The notes under the pieces were generated by a model. It was not told the origin of the DNA, made no database searches, and saw nothing but the letters and a program-made list of their open reading frames with translations. The position numbers and the translations under genes were made by a program. This document shows positions 13,683 through 23,818 of a stretch of DNA of 64,000 bases, in pieces (within the stretch, counting starts at the first letter, position 1; each line of letters begins with the position of its first letter). The stretch is from Sisyra terminalis (taxonomy: Eukaryota; Arthropoda; Insecta; Neuroptera; Sisyridae): positions 31,349,001 through 31,413,000 of the forward strand of contig OY292275.1 in NCBI GenBank assembly GCA_958496175.1. Reading direction: 5' to 3'.

Positions 13683-13845
13683 CTGTTAGCCGAGTGATCA
13701 AGGTAACCGCTCCAAAACAGGTAAGTGTTGAGTTCGAATCTCGTAGTTAGCAAATTTTTGATATTTTTCGATTTACGAGTTTCTATTAACTCTAGAGTCG
13801 CCTAAGATCTTGGTAGATATAAAGTGACGGTAAATAACAATAAAT
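13683..13845 (+). mobile_element. tRNA-derived SINE, probably complete
   Basis: The head resembles a tRNA of the Leu/Ser type: a box A region TTAGCCGAGTGATCAAGG (13686-13703) and a box B GTTCGAATC (13732-13740) are spaced as in an internal RNA polymerase III promoter. The head ends near 13751 and is followed by about 60 bases of unrelated body, then a TAAATAACAATAAATAAATA-type tail ending about 13845. The acceptor stem does not pair, so this is not a functional tRNA. Target-site duplications are not clear in the AT-rich flanks. Confidence 0.65.
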
Positions 13846-13849
13846 AAAT

Positions 13850-14610
13850 ATTTATTTATTTAAGAAAAAGTAATGCTGTAATTAAAATATGTGATATTTC
13901 TTATAAGACTAAAATAGTTGTCAGATTTAAATAATGATTTGGGAAATATTTACTCAAATTTTTGTGTTGAAATCATTTTATAATTTAATTATGTACTTTC
14001 AAGAGTAGCTAGAAATTGAAATCGTTTTAAATATGAGCCTACCCATGATGAAATCCTCGTAAACCATAATTTTGTTTTTACTAAACTGCAGAAGACTGAA
14101 ACACTTAAAAAATATTTAATTGCCTGTTGCTTATTAAAAAGAGGTACAATTAACCGATTGCTCAAGACCTCTTGTATATTCATCAATCAATATCTAGATG
14201 AGGTCTCATCCACTGTTAAACAAAGCATTACAGTAGAAAATTTTACAAGATTCAATTAACTGCGCTCGTCACTCGTTATTGCATCAGATATGAAGTTCAT
14301 CTCTCTATATTAGGCTGATCATATCTTCTTAGATGAGGTCTAATCAAATGTGCTACATCAAATTCATAATGGAATGAAATTAATTATTTTTTGTGCTTCG
14401 TACATTGTATTTTTTCATTTTTAAAGATTCATGCAAGTATAAATCAGGTGCAGCACAAATTTTTCAAATGAATGTAAATGAAACTATTGGTATGCTTTCT
14501 ACTTAATTAATTATGAGAAGTTAATGTATAATTTTGCATCTTTTCATCATTGCACACACGAAAAAAAAATAAAACTTCAATAAGAACATCGTAATTTCTG
14601 CTGTAATATA
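13850..14610. other. AT-rich intergenic DNA
   Basis: No gene recognised. A 16-base string TAGATGAGGTCT(C/A)ATC occurs twice in direct orientation (about 14193-14208 and 14331-14346), about 138 bases apart, which is the size of a small insertion with a duplicated target but lacks visible terminal repeats. The 65-codon minus frame at 13989-14186 has no recognisable family. Confidence 0.45.
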
Positions 14611-14611
14611 T

Positions 14612-14700
14612 TTCAGTGCAGGACTTGAACTAACGCTTTACCCTTTTTACAATGCCGCATACTAAATATCATTTGACAAAGTAATTGGAACAACACCCAG
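14612..14700 (-). mobile_element. possible degenerate tRNA-like SINE head
   Basis: On the minus strand the string GTTCAAGTCCTGCAC (from the bases at 14616-14630) is a good box B/T-arm match. It is preceded by GTATGCGGCATTGTAAAAAG and AAAGCG, in the order seen in insect tRNA-derived SINEs. Box A is weak. The body cannot be delimited. Confidence 0.3.
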
Positions 14701-14970
14701 TCTTATTCACTTTTATAAATATTAACCAAATTCATTCATTACATACTTAACTCATTACATACTTACGATTTTGCTTACGCTTACCTACTTGTGATTTTCA
14801 TTGTTGACATTTTCGAGTTATTGACGAAATTTTCGGACAATAATTATCAGTCTAATCGTCACTAAATGGAGGATATTAAAGTTTATTCAGCTTATTGATA
14901 TTGAGTGTTATTGTAGTATTCAAGCTGTAATAGTTACCTCCCTATATATAGATTCCTATATCCATCGAAT

Positions 14971-15060
14971 GTTGTGAGCGTTATGGGCGTCTAGTGTAAC
15001 GCACCCTGTGTATATTCACAAGAGTTAACACTTGACCCAATATATAACAGTTAAAAAAAG
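14971..15060 (+). repeat. dispersed repeat, copy 1 (partner at 17495-17603)
   Basis: Shares with 17495-17603 the string GAGCGTT(A/G)TGGGC followed by CTAGTGT-ACGCA, then a downstream GTTAAC...TTG...CAAT-ATA...TTAAAAAAA block in the same order and orientation. The middle portion has diverged. In copy 2 the block abuts the TIR element at 17605. Confidence 0.6.
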
Positions 15061-15340
15061 AAATGGAAAATGTAAGAAAGTATAATAAATAGTTATCTAT
15101 CAGGGCAAATAATAAACTCTTATATTTAAAGCTAATTTTACATTTTAGCCAATTTGTTTTGTCAACTTGACGTGAATATTTTTTTAAATTTGCTTCAATA
15201 TTAGCATTTGCATTCAAAAAACTAATAATAACGAAGTCGAAGAATATAATTTGGTTTTATAACGACATATCTATTATCTCCATCTAAAATTTTATTACAT
15301 TACTGAATAGCTTAACGTTCAAAGAATTCGTTACGCAAAA
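15061..15340. other. AT-rich intergenic DNA
   Basis: No gene or repeat recognised; the minus frame over 14981-15217 overlaps the dispersed repeat and has no protein-like composition. Confidence 0.4.
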
Positions 15341-15358
15341 TAAGAAATATCGCGCGCG

Positions 15359-15592
15359 GTGATGGGGAAATCGCCCCCATTTGGAGATTACTTTGCTATG
15401 TTTCGAGATTGTACATCTGCAACTGAGGTGGTTGAAATTATGCAAGTGGATAATGAAATCGGCGTCGGGCTATGTAAGTATCGTCGATTAAGAAGACACA
15501 TTGGGCAGTCACTGATGCACATTTTAATGCGACGTTTGTCAACAATCAGTTTGGATATCCATCGGACACCCGAAGGATTTCTTAATCTTTAA
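15359..15592 (+). other. 77-codon open frame in a GC-richer segment, unknown
   Basis: The segment at about 15350-15590 has higher GC than its neighbours, begins with a CGCGCGCGG string, and stays open for 77 codons with a protein-like residue mix (for example MGKSPPFGDYFAMFRDC and TSATEVVEIMQVDNEIGVG). A GTAAGTATC string at 15474-15482 would be a good splice donor, so an internal exon ending there is possible. No acceptor with a pyrimidine tract is convincing upstream. I do not recognise the product; it may be an exon, a TE remnant or chance. Confidence 0.25.
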
Positions 15593-15599
15593 ACTTAAT

Positions 15600-17260
15600 T
15601 AGGACATATACCAAGATAAAATAGAGTTCTTTATATTTTATATAAAAAATACTATCCGTTACATACACGTATTCAAATACAACATGATCGTGTCTATGGC
15701 ACAGTCAAATCACACTTTTTCATAGCAATTGTGAACCTGTAAAGATAATTTCCTTTAAATTTATATTTCATTTACTAATATTCGTTTAATGTATTATTAT
15801 ATCCGATAAGTTAAGATGTGAGTATCAATTAGTTAGTTATTGATTGGCGAATGACATAATACATGATAAACACCAAAATGTTCTATACAAAATCAAAATT
15901 TTCAGTTAAAGTACTCCTATATATTTTAGTAGATAATATAATAAATGGTTACAAGTACGGCGATTTTTGGCTCCTTAATTAGTCGCAGTGCATCCGTCAT
16001 AATACGTACACGTTTATAAGCAAATCTAGAAGAACGTTGCACCTGCTGAGTTATCACTTCTACTTTACTAACTGCAGTTGGTAGGATAATTGGTGCAATC
16101 TTCCTTTTCTTTCATTCACCTTTTCTTGATCACATATTTTAAGTTCGTTGATGCATCATCTTTCCAATACCTACATTCAAACATAAAATGATTGTAATTA
16201 AAATAAAGTGCCGGAGTTAATTGAAAGTTTACGAATGATCTATATGACTGATAAGTTTATCAGCCATTCTGTTCAATTTTATGCACTTAGAAGTGAGATT
16301 GCAATATGCGTTGTTAAGCAATTCAGTATTTTAAATTTATTTGATTTTAACATGAAATCATCCAAAAATGATATTCAATTTTACTTTTTATACATATGTA
16401 GTTATATTTTTGTACCTATATAAGAGTATTACGGGTATTTCAGACAACCTTTGTAAATATCAAATTGATTCTTCTTAAAAATATCCTTTCGAAAAAATAT
16501 ATAAAGCGAATGCCGTTTTAAACATGTAGATTTATTTGTACGTTAATATACAATAAATTAAAAATAAATTTTCAATTCAGGTCATCGTTAAAAAACTTGT
16601 TGATTTTAAAATCATTTTAATTGGGACACTTGCTTGTAAAGCTAAAATGTCGTAGGTGAATAAACGAAACTTGTTGATCCGTTTTTAAACCAAAGATTAC
16701 GAAGCCCCAAGTCAAGTTTCTTCTTTTCGTTTTAATATTAATGACATAAATATTTTGATAAAAAGTTGATATTCATATGCTTTTTGAGTCAATAATTGAG
16801 TGAAAATGATCAAATTTTAAGGACACGGAAAAAATTATATTAAAAATTACGATAATAACATCATAATTTAGGACCAGACTTTCAATATCTTATTCTTTAA
16901 AGTATTTCGTTTAAAAATTACTATTTAAATTTTTTGTTATAGCATCGTAATCATAGTTTCATGTAATAAATTTAATAAAGATTAATAAAGATTATTTGGT
17001 TCAGAGCTGGTATACCTACCGTAGGTATATTCAATAGAAATATTTTTTTTAAATATTTATAAATATTTTTTGAAAATTAATTGATTATTACCTACATGTA
17101 TTTTATTTTAAGCAACAGCTTATTAAATGTGTCTTTTTAAAGTCGCCAAAATAGTGTTTTTAAGTATGATAATGTTTTTCGTAAAAGAAATAAAATAAAA
17201 ATAATAATTTTCATATACCACTACAAATAGCAAATCTAAAAAGAAAATATAATCTATACC
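15600..17260. other. AT-rich intergenic DNA
   Basis: Nothing recognised. The short frame at 16208-16423 is low-complexity. Confidence 0.5.
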
Positions 17261-17296
17261 TACGTTACGCAGACGAAGTCGCGAGGATCAGCTAGT
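17261..17296 (+). repeat. 3' terminus of an insect dispersed TE
   Basis: TACGCAGACGAAGTCGCGAG followed by GATCAGCTAGT is the characteristic 3' end of a repeat widespread in insect genomes (ACGAAGTCGCGGG...CAGCTAGT type). The terminal CTAG would fit a Helitron-like 3' end, but RTE-like or other non-autonomous elements cannot be excluded. The 5' end was not located; the upstream 700 bases are AT-rich and unremarkable. Confidence 0.45.
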
Positions 17297-17494
17297 TAAT
17301 ATATAAAATGGAACAACAATATTTATGTTCTGTCAATGTGTAATTTTTATATTGCCGAATAGGAGAAATTCTACTATACCGATTAATGTATTACTTATTT
17401 CAACATCGTAATATTTAAGAAAGTGAATAAGACTGTATCCTGTTCCTAGTAGTATTCCAAGTAATATTTATCAAACATCCGATGGATAAAGGGA

Positions 17495-17603
17495 TGTATG
17501 AGCGTTGTGGGCACCTAGTGTCACGCATCCGTAGCATTGATATATGTAAAATGTATATACGTATAAACTGTTAACTTGGCGTCAATTATAAATTAAAAAA
17601 AAT
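17495..17603 (+). repeat. dispersed repeat, copy 2 (partner at 14971-15060)
   Basis: Carries the same ordered blocks as copy 1 (GAGCGTTGTGGGCACCTAGT, ACGCATCC, GTTAAC...CAATTATAA, poly-A). It ends exactly where the TIR element at 17605 starts, so either the two are one family or the TIR element inserted at its edge. Confidence 0.6.
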
Positions 17604-17604
17604 C

Positions 17605-17910
17605 TAGGGTAGCGTGCGAAGCGCCATCTACTCAGGCACAGCTTTTATGGCTTTTATGGTTACTAAAAACAACAGCTGGCAATTGAGTGCTGATGAGCGC
17701 CAACATACACAATTAAGCACTTGGATTAAACATTTGCATTTTACTTGATTCATTTGCTTCAGTCGCTTATACCAGAGAAGAGAGACGTTAATATATAAGT
17801 CTCTTTTTCAACGTTTCTAACACAGGCTGTTTAGTTCAGTCCTAATTTGTGCCTCCGTAGACGGTGCTGGTGGTTGCTTGCGGTTTGTTGTGTACTGTAC
17901 AGTGCGCTGT
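17605..17910 (+). mobile_element. TIR element family X, copy A
   Basis: The left end GGGTAGCGTGCGAAGCGCC then ATCTAC-CAGGCACAG and the right end TTTGTGCCTCCGTAGACGGTGC are inverted versions of one another, with the core GC(C/G)(A/G)TCTAC..AGGCACA. The whole segment is homologous, in reverse orientation, to 47364-47957: shared ordered blocks are TTTTATGGTTACTA, AACAACAGCT, AATTGAGTGC, TTTACTTG, CCAGAGAAGAGAGAC, AACACAGG, TTTAGTTCAGTCC and GTACTGTACA. No coding capacity, so it is a non-autonomous DNA element. This copy lacks the inner inverted repeat present in copy B. Confidence 0.7.
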
Positions 17911-20340
17911 CTAGTTAGACTAATCAATGCCCCAAAGTCGTTTCACCAAATATATAAATTTTATTTCAATAATTTTAGTAATATTGCATATTAAAATAAG
18001 TTTTTTGATAAAGTTTCTCAATGCAATTTCTATACCGTTGTGTAGACTCTCAGAGAATTACGCTTCTCAAAAAACTTACATAATTATTTTTAAACTTGAT
18101 TTTTTTTCAATAATTCTTTGAGCTTTGTGAATCATTTTTTCAGTTTAAAATGATTTTGTTTAGTAATTTGTCTTGAGAAAGTATTCAATTGATATTAAAA
18201 TATTCATCAACGATTGTGACTCGTTTGACCGCCCACACTTAAAGCCGCCGCGGTAACGTTTGTCATGCATAGTAAGTGTCTTTCTTTTTATATGGATGAG
18301 TATTTAAAACGTTTTGTAAATCGAAAATTTTTTCCATAATGAATATTTAAAGAATGACAAATTTTTCTTCGAATGCTTGATCAAATGAGAATCTGGGAAG
18401 GTACAAATATATTTAAACGGTCTTATCATTTTTCTTTCCTCATTAAAAATCAACATTACAATGATGTCGTTGGATTCATATCCAACATATTATATGTACC
18501 ATATTTTATACATTTATTCAAAGCTTTTATATTAATATATTCAATTTTAGTTAATTTCTCAAACAAGGAGTTTTACTTTTATTAAAATTTATTATTCTGT
18601 GCTTTCTCATATGAAGCAATCACTTCAAACTATGTATAATTTGAGGTTCAGGAAAAATTAAATCAGTAGTTCAGCTAGAAAAAAATCCAATACTGAAGTG
18701 TAAAAGTGAATTTTTTAAACAACCTATGATTCATGTATTTTGACTGTGACGACCATTTTTCATGAATAAAATAACCGTTTTTGGAAATTAAAATCAAACT
18801 TTGGAAAATTTAAAAAAATATTTAGTCAAAATTTATTTATGGGCTTCAAAGGTTCCATTGAGACCAACTAATGTCAGTACTAGGTACTACGTAGGGAACC
18901 CAAAATATGGGTCAATTAGCAGTTTTTGATAAATATTTTTTCTTCGTACATATTTAATAATGGTTTTTTGCTTCCAAGATAAACACGACTTTTGTTGTTA
19001 CTGTCTTTTTTGTGACCTAGTTTTTTTTTGCATTATAGTCGTATTTTAATAAAAATTCGAAAAAATCGATAGTTTGTAAGCCTGGGGATCTATCAATTGT
19101 TGAATTATATAAAGTTGTGTAGATTTTGATGGTTAAAATGGTCGTAAATTAGATTTCACTCATTTAAGTTTAATTTTACATTTTTATACTGTTTTAAAAT
19201 AATTGAGTCCCTCAAACTAGAAAAGTTAGACATATTAACAACAACCAGATTTAAGGCGTTAGTAGAGGACTTTAAAGCAATTATTCTGAATACTAACGAT
19301 TTTTTTGGTCAAGCATAAGAGGAGATATTTCATATAAGGTATAATGAGTTGGGTGTATGGGCTTAAATTAAAGCATTTTGAATTAATGTTTGAATGATAT
19401 TAAAGTTGATCTCTTACGTAGTCAACTTCAAAAAGTCATAACTTTTGGTTAAGTTTAATCACAGCGATTTTACAATGATATTAACAACGCTGGAAATTAC
19501 ATTAAAAAAAAGAAAGAAAAGTAAATCGGTAATATGATATTTTTTTTTATTTCCATTAGCCTTGCAATGTAAAATAACATATACAATATAAAAAATTTAA
19601 TATATATCTATAAAAAATAAAATGTTAGGCATATAAACATGACTTATTAAAAGTTCTATTTTTATCATTACTAGTATATTCAATAAGAGTTTACTTGATT
19701 CTCAGTCATTTCCTGGAATTATCATTTTTTTGAAAACTGTTTCTAATTTTCCATTTTTTTCTTTTCGTTAATTTAATCTATACATAATTTGGTTCAGTAC
19801 ATTTTTAATTCACTGGGGATGGAAGCTATATAAAAAGCTCACTCAATAATCATACGTAATTTTGTACACGCAATTATGTAATGGTTCAATTTAATTTTTA
19901 AGGTACTTATTTCGTACCGTCTACATTGTATAAACCGCAATAAAAAAAAAATGTTACGTCACCTTTCAAAATCGGAAGCTGATTAAATTTTGAGAAAAAG
20001 TCGTTCCGAAAATTATTTTCGTGAAAAAAGTCTCTTGTGGAAGTTAAACAGAAATTGTTTTCTCTAATTTCTATATATTTATATTAAAAATTTTCAATTT
20101 ATTCTTATTCCACTTGTGAAACAACTGGAAACATGTAAATCTCTCAATATAATGACAGTTGAACTTAACTAATTTAAACCTACATTAGTTGGGGGAACTC
20201 TACCAAACTTTAAATGCTACCAAACTTCAAAAATTCTTAGAAAATTAAATACTATAATGTTCCATTTCATTTACGTTTAGAGTAAAGTATGAGCTTATTT
20301 TTCCAGTTTTATTTTTAAATGAGGAAAATCATTACAATAT
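17911..20340. other. AT-rich intergenic DNA
   Basis: No gene or recognisable repeat. The open frames at 17927-18121 and 18373-18585 are hydrophobic, AT-driven and start at no supported signal. A short GC patch at 18230-18260 has no further support. Confidence 0.5.
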
Positions 20341-20505
20341 CTTAGTAAGGACCTGTATTTTCATAACTAGATAGTGACATTTATCTTCCAAATAAAATTT
20401 TATTCGGAGGAGAGAGAAAACATTCGTGCTATCTGGAACCTAAAGATAGACAGTAATAAGTGTAGCATAAATGTGTAGGATTTATCTAACTATCTAATTC
20501 TTAAT
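20341..20505 (+). repeat. MITE family Y, degraded copy (partner 62593-62786)
   Basis: Shares with 62593-62786 the order GTATTTTCA, AAAATTTTAT(T/C)(C/T)GGAGGA, AGAAAA, then the exact string ATGTGTAGGATTTATCTAA and a nearby AACTATCT. The terminal inverted repeat seen in the partner is intact only on the left here. Confidence 0.6.
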
Positions 20506-20697
20506 TATAACTAACATTTCTTCACTACATAGTATAAAACAAAGTCGCTTTTTCTGTCCCTATATCCCTTTGCGCGCTTAAATCTTTAAAATTACGCAAC
20601 GGATTTCGATGAGGTTTTTTTTAATAGATAGAGTGATTAAAGAGGAAGGTTTATATGTATAATAACATCCATTAAATAGTGGAGAAATACTGTTATT

Positions 20698-20982
20698 AGA
20701 CAATTTTAAAGATACCAAAAAATATGACATTTTGAAATTTAATTGTTTAGATCAGAGAAGAGAGACTCTTCTCTGGTGCACATGCGCGACAATTAGTTTG
20801 ATAAGGATGCTGAATATTAGCTGAATGTGTTTTTTGAGCCACTGCGCAAACTCCGATAAATGGTATTCAGCATCCTTATCTAACTAACGGTCGCGCATCT
20901 GAACCAGAGAAGAGTCTCTCTTCTCTGATCTAAACAATTAAATTTCAAAATGTCATATTTTTTGGTATTTTTAAAATTGTCT
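20698..20982. mobile_element. foldback (long-TIR) MITE, 118-base arms
   Basis: The left arm (20698-20815) and right arm (20865-20982) are near-perfect reverse complements of exactly equal length, separated by a 49-base loop (20816-20864). Arms start AGACAATTTTAAA and contain ACCAAAAAATATGACATTTT, GATCAGAGAAGAGAGACTC, and GATAAGGATGCTGAAT at the loop-proximal end. Small changes exist (for example GATACC versus AATACC, and a diverged patch around 20790-20800 opposite 20880-20890). Each arm also contains a smaller palindrome, AGAGAAGAGAGACTCTTCTCT. It has no coding capacity and would fold into a long hairpin if transcribed. It sits inside the outer repeat. Confidence 0.85.
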
Positions 20983-21102
20983 GCCACTACTGGCCACTAC
21001 GTTAATTGCGCGATAATCATTTAATAGATATAAAATTTAATAGATTTAATAGAATCGACTTTAATTAATTTTTCAGCGAGTGACAATAGCTATATAAAAG
21101 AA

Positions 21103-22420
21103 ATATCAAAGAAGTGTCTCAAAAGAAATGTCATATTTAAAAAAAAAGGAAGGAGTTTATTGAAAAAATATTTATTGCATATTAAAATACATTGTTTGGG
21201 AATTTATTTCTTAAAATGACATCGTCCAAATGTAAACCGTTGCGTTCACGGCGTTCCTTTAATCGAGTACTAAAATTACCTATGACGGCTCGGCAGGTAT
21301 TCTCCGTGATGGCTGCGATTTCGTGACGAATATTTTCTTTTAATTGTGCGAGGGAAGTCGGTTTGTTAGTGTAAACTTTGGATTTGGCATAACCCCACAG
21401 GAAAAAGTCCATGGGTTGTCAAATCGGGACTGCATGGAGGCCAACTTATGTCACCTCTCCTGGAGATCAACTTGCCAGGAAAAATTTCACAAACTCTTGG
21501 CAAAGACCTGTTGGACATGTGTGAAGTTGCTCTGTCCTGCTGGAACCATGTTCTTTGGTTATAACCCGGAAAGTTTTGCAGCTCAGGAACGAAAAAGTGG
21601 TCTAACATCTCCACATAACGCTCTGAATCAACTGTAACTGTGCGTCCTCTTCCATCTTCGAAAAAGTAAGGGCCGATAATTCCTCGCGCCGACATTGCGG
21701 CCAATACGGTGACTTTAGGTTAATGTAGGGGTGCCTGATGTTTTTGTTTTGGGTTGGTTTCACTCCAGTAGTGGCAATTTTGTTTGTTTTCATTTGTTCT
21801 TTTGTTCCAGTAAGATGAAAATGGGCTTCATCCAAAAACAAGATGTTGTTAAACGTTGGAAAGCGCTCAATCATCTGGTTTACGAAGTCAAGCCTCTGAC
21901 CAGCATCCTGAGGCTTTAATTCTTGCACCAACTGAATTTTGTACGGGTGAAGTTTTAAATTTTTATGCAAAATGCGTCATCAGGACGATCTGTGCACTTT
22001 TAAGGCTACAGCATGCCTCCGAATCGAAAGGTTCGGATCGTCCCGAATAGACTGGGCGACACTGTCTATGTTTTTGACCGTTCTCGAAGATCTTGGACGC
22101 CTGGATTTCGGTTTGTCCAGTGTTGAACCGGTCTCTTCAAACTTCTCGACCCATCTTGCAATGAGTCGAGTGATTGGCGCATTATTTAAGTGACGAATAT
22201 GTCGAATGGTGCAGAATTTTCTACGCGCTACAGTCGCCGAATGACCGTTTTCATAAAACTCGCGTATGCACAACGCACGGTCCGCTCCCGAAAAACGCTT
22301 CATAGTGACTAAATTCCCAAAATCCAGGCTACCGATTGACCCCTCCCGCGTGCCTCTCAGAATAGTTGCGTTCACGCAATAATCAAAACAAATGTGAACT
22401 TTCTTTTGAGACATTCTGTA
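21103..22420 (-). mobile_element. mariner-like DNA transposon, defective full-length copy
   Basis: About 1.3 kb, bounded by imperfect terminal inverted repeats: left TGTCTCAAAAGAAATGTCAT at 21115 onward, right (minus sense) ATGTCTCAAAAGAAAGTTCA from 22414 downward; 14 bases (TGTCTCAAAAGAAA) are identical. A TA dinucleotide lies just outside the right end (22419-22420) and a TA lies near the left (about 21103-21105), as expected for Tc1/mariner insertion. The transposase gene runs from the right to the left end on the minus strand. Nested in the outer repeat at 20529-22456. Confidence 0.8.
21182..22303 (-). pseudogene. mariner-like transposase, inactivated
   Basis: Minus-strand translation from the ATG at 22301-22303 (MKRFSGADRALCIREFYENG) gives a full-length transposase of roughly 370 codons with two N-terminal helix-turn-helix regions (residues about 1-60 and 60-110, the latter with the basic hinge KPKSRRPRSS) and the catalytic domain. 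The acidic triad is still visible: LFLDEAHF, FQQDRATSH, and DFFLWG after SPDL. About 41 residues separate the second and third D once the shift is bridged, so a DD41D-type lineage is possible. Breaks: two adjacent in-frame stops after KVHRSS (about 21972-21977), a frameshift near 21800 after FHLTG, a TAA stop near 21722, and a frameshift at about 21410 between SPDLT and DFFLWG. A G-to-R change follows the QQD motif. The copy cannot make active protein; it was named from family motifs, not a search. Confidence 0.85.
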
Positions 22421-22456
22421 TTTTATACCCGTGCGAAGCCGGAGCGGGTCGCTAGT

Positions 22457-23455
22457 ATTTCTATATGTCACTCTTTGTTTTCTTGTTTTAAAATCGATAC
22501 AGGACAGTATTAATATGAGGAAAAACAATTTTTAGTTATGAAAAACTGGTATTTTGGTAGTAAAAAAGATTGTAATTTAATGAGCAAATGAGAGTGCGAA
22601 AATAATAAGTGTGCTTATGGGTCTTCTGTGACGTCACAGTACGCAGCAATACGTATTCGATACGTGTATTAAAACCGAGATATCAACAGATCTTTACGCG
22701 ATTCCCATAGAAATAGTAATAATTTTCAAAAATTTTGACATTGTTTCACAATTTTTCGCCAAAGAAAACATTTTATACTGTATTTTTTTTTTTAGGAATA
22801 GAGATTGTGTAGATTGTCAATAGTTTAAATCATTAACATATTGTTTAAGCGATTTAAACAACCATTCCCTTTGTGTCCAAGTACATTTGTTATAGGAAAA
22901 CGTCCATGGGATTTTGAAGTTTCAGATTATGACGTCATTTTAATGCCGAGCCAAAAGGAGCTCGTTTTCGCCATTTTAAATTAATGAATTTTTGTATTTT
23001 TAATTGAATATTTCTTAGATTTTATTAAATCAAGTTAATAATTAGCAACTACGTAATGTGTTTTTGGAACATTTTTAAAACATTTGAAATTATTTTAAAT
23101 CACGTGTATTAAGTCTATTGTGTTTAAAAAATTTAATCTTCTAACAGAAAGCTTGTTTAGTTGTGAAAAGATATCAAAGTGGATGAAAATATTTTTTAAT
23201 GCAAATTGAAAATTAAGACTTATCAAGCTTTACATTGGTCAATTATTTGGAGTTCGATTTTTTCAATTGTCAGAAAATCAAAACAGTGCTTTGCTTATAA
23301 ACTGATAAACTTCTCTAAACACATGAATTGCTAATCTGAACTTGAGCTTTTTATAAACGCTGCATATATAGGTATGTTGTTTGTAGCTATTTTCGTTAAT
23401 CGTACGGTTGAGTGAAATCTGATGAATCTAAAAATAAATCCGGGGGTGGATATAT
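22457..23455. other. intergenic DNA, possible decayed TE
   Basis: No gene recognised. TGACGTCA occurs near 22630 and a related GACGTCAT near 22930, with GC-containing words between them (for example ACGTATTCGATACGTGTATT). This is unlike the plain AT-rich background and may be a decayed element, but ends could not be found. Confidence 0.35.
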
Positions 23456-23818
23456 TGTTGTAATTGTTAGTTAAGTGTTAAATACCGTACGGGGCGACCT
23501 TGGCGACACCACGAGCGCCACTGTGTGATCGTCACTTCTTCCCACGACTGCCATCAAGTTAACTGACACCCACACAGTTCATCTGTCATTTCATCTTATT
23601 CACTTAGTCTTATATCACACACTGACCGTAGATTATGATGACAAACCAAAATTCTATTATTCTAACCGACGCGACTTGACATTTGAATTATACGACTATA
23701 TTACACCTTTTCCTTCGGTTTCATGTAACCTGTGCCGCAAACAACTCTCTACACGTCGTTTTACGCTGACTTCATTAATAAAATGTTTTAATTCACAGTT
23801 GAACAATCACCCGTAAGA
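23456..23818 (+). mobile_element. possible solo LTR
   Basis: A compositionally distinct ~360-base block starts TGTTGTAATTGTTAG and ends near CAATCACCCGTAAGA. It has no open frame, contains a GC-rich 5' half (CGTACGGGGCGACCTTGGCG) and a late AATAAAATG poly-adenylation-type signal (about 23777-23785). This order (TG start, promoter-like half, AATAAA, short tail) is LTR-like. A CA end and a target duplication are not seen, so the call is tentative. Confidence 0.3.

Larger units (their letters stand above)
20529..22456 (+). mobile_element. outer dispersed TE, split by two nested insertions
   Basis: The left part (about 20529-20697) carries ATAAAACAAAGTCGCTTTTT, CTGTCCCTAT, ACGCAACGGATTTCGATG and ATAATAACATCCATTAAATA in the order found at the start of a repeat widespread in arthropods. 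The right end (about 22421-22456) reads TACCCGTGCGAAGCCGGAGC then GGGTCGCTAGT, which I remember as the 3' end of the same kind of repeat. Between them lie a foldback element (20698-20982), a short internal piece (20983-21102) and a mariner-like element (21103-22420). The CTAGT terminus is Helitron-like, but no Rep/helicase is present, so the class is open. Confidence 0.55.
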
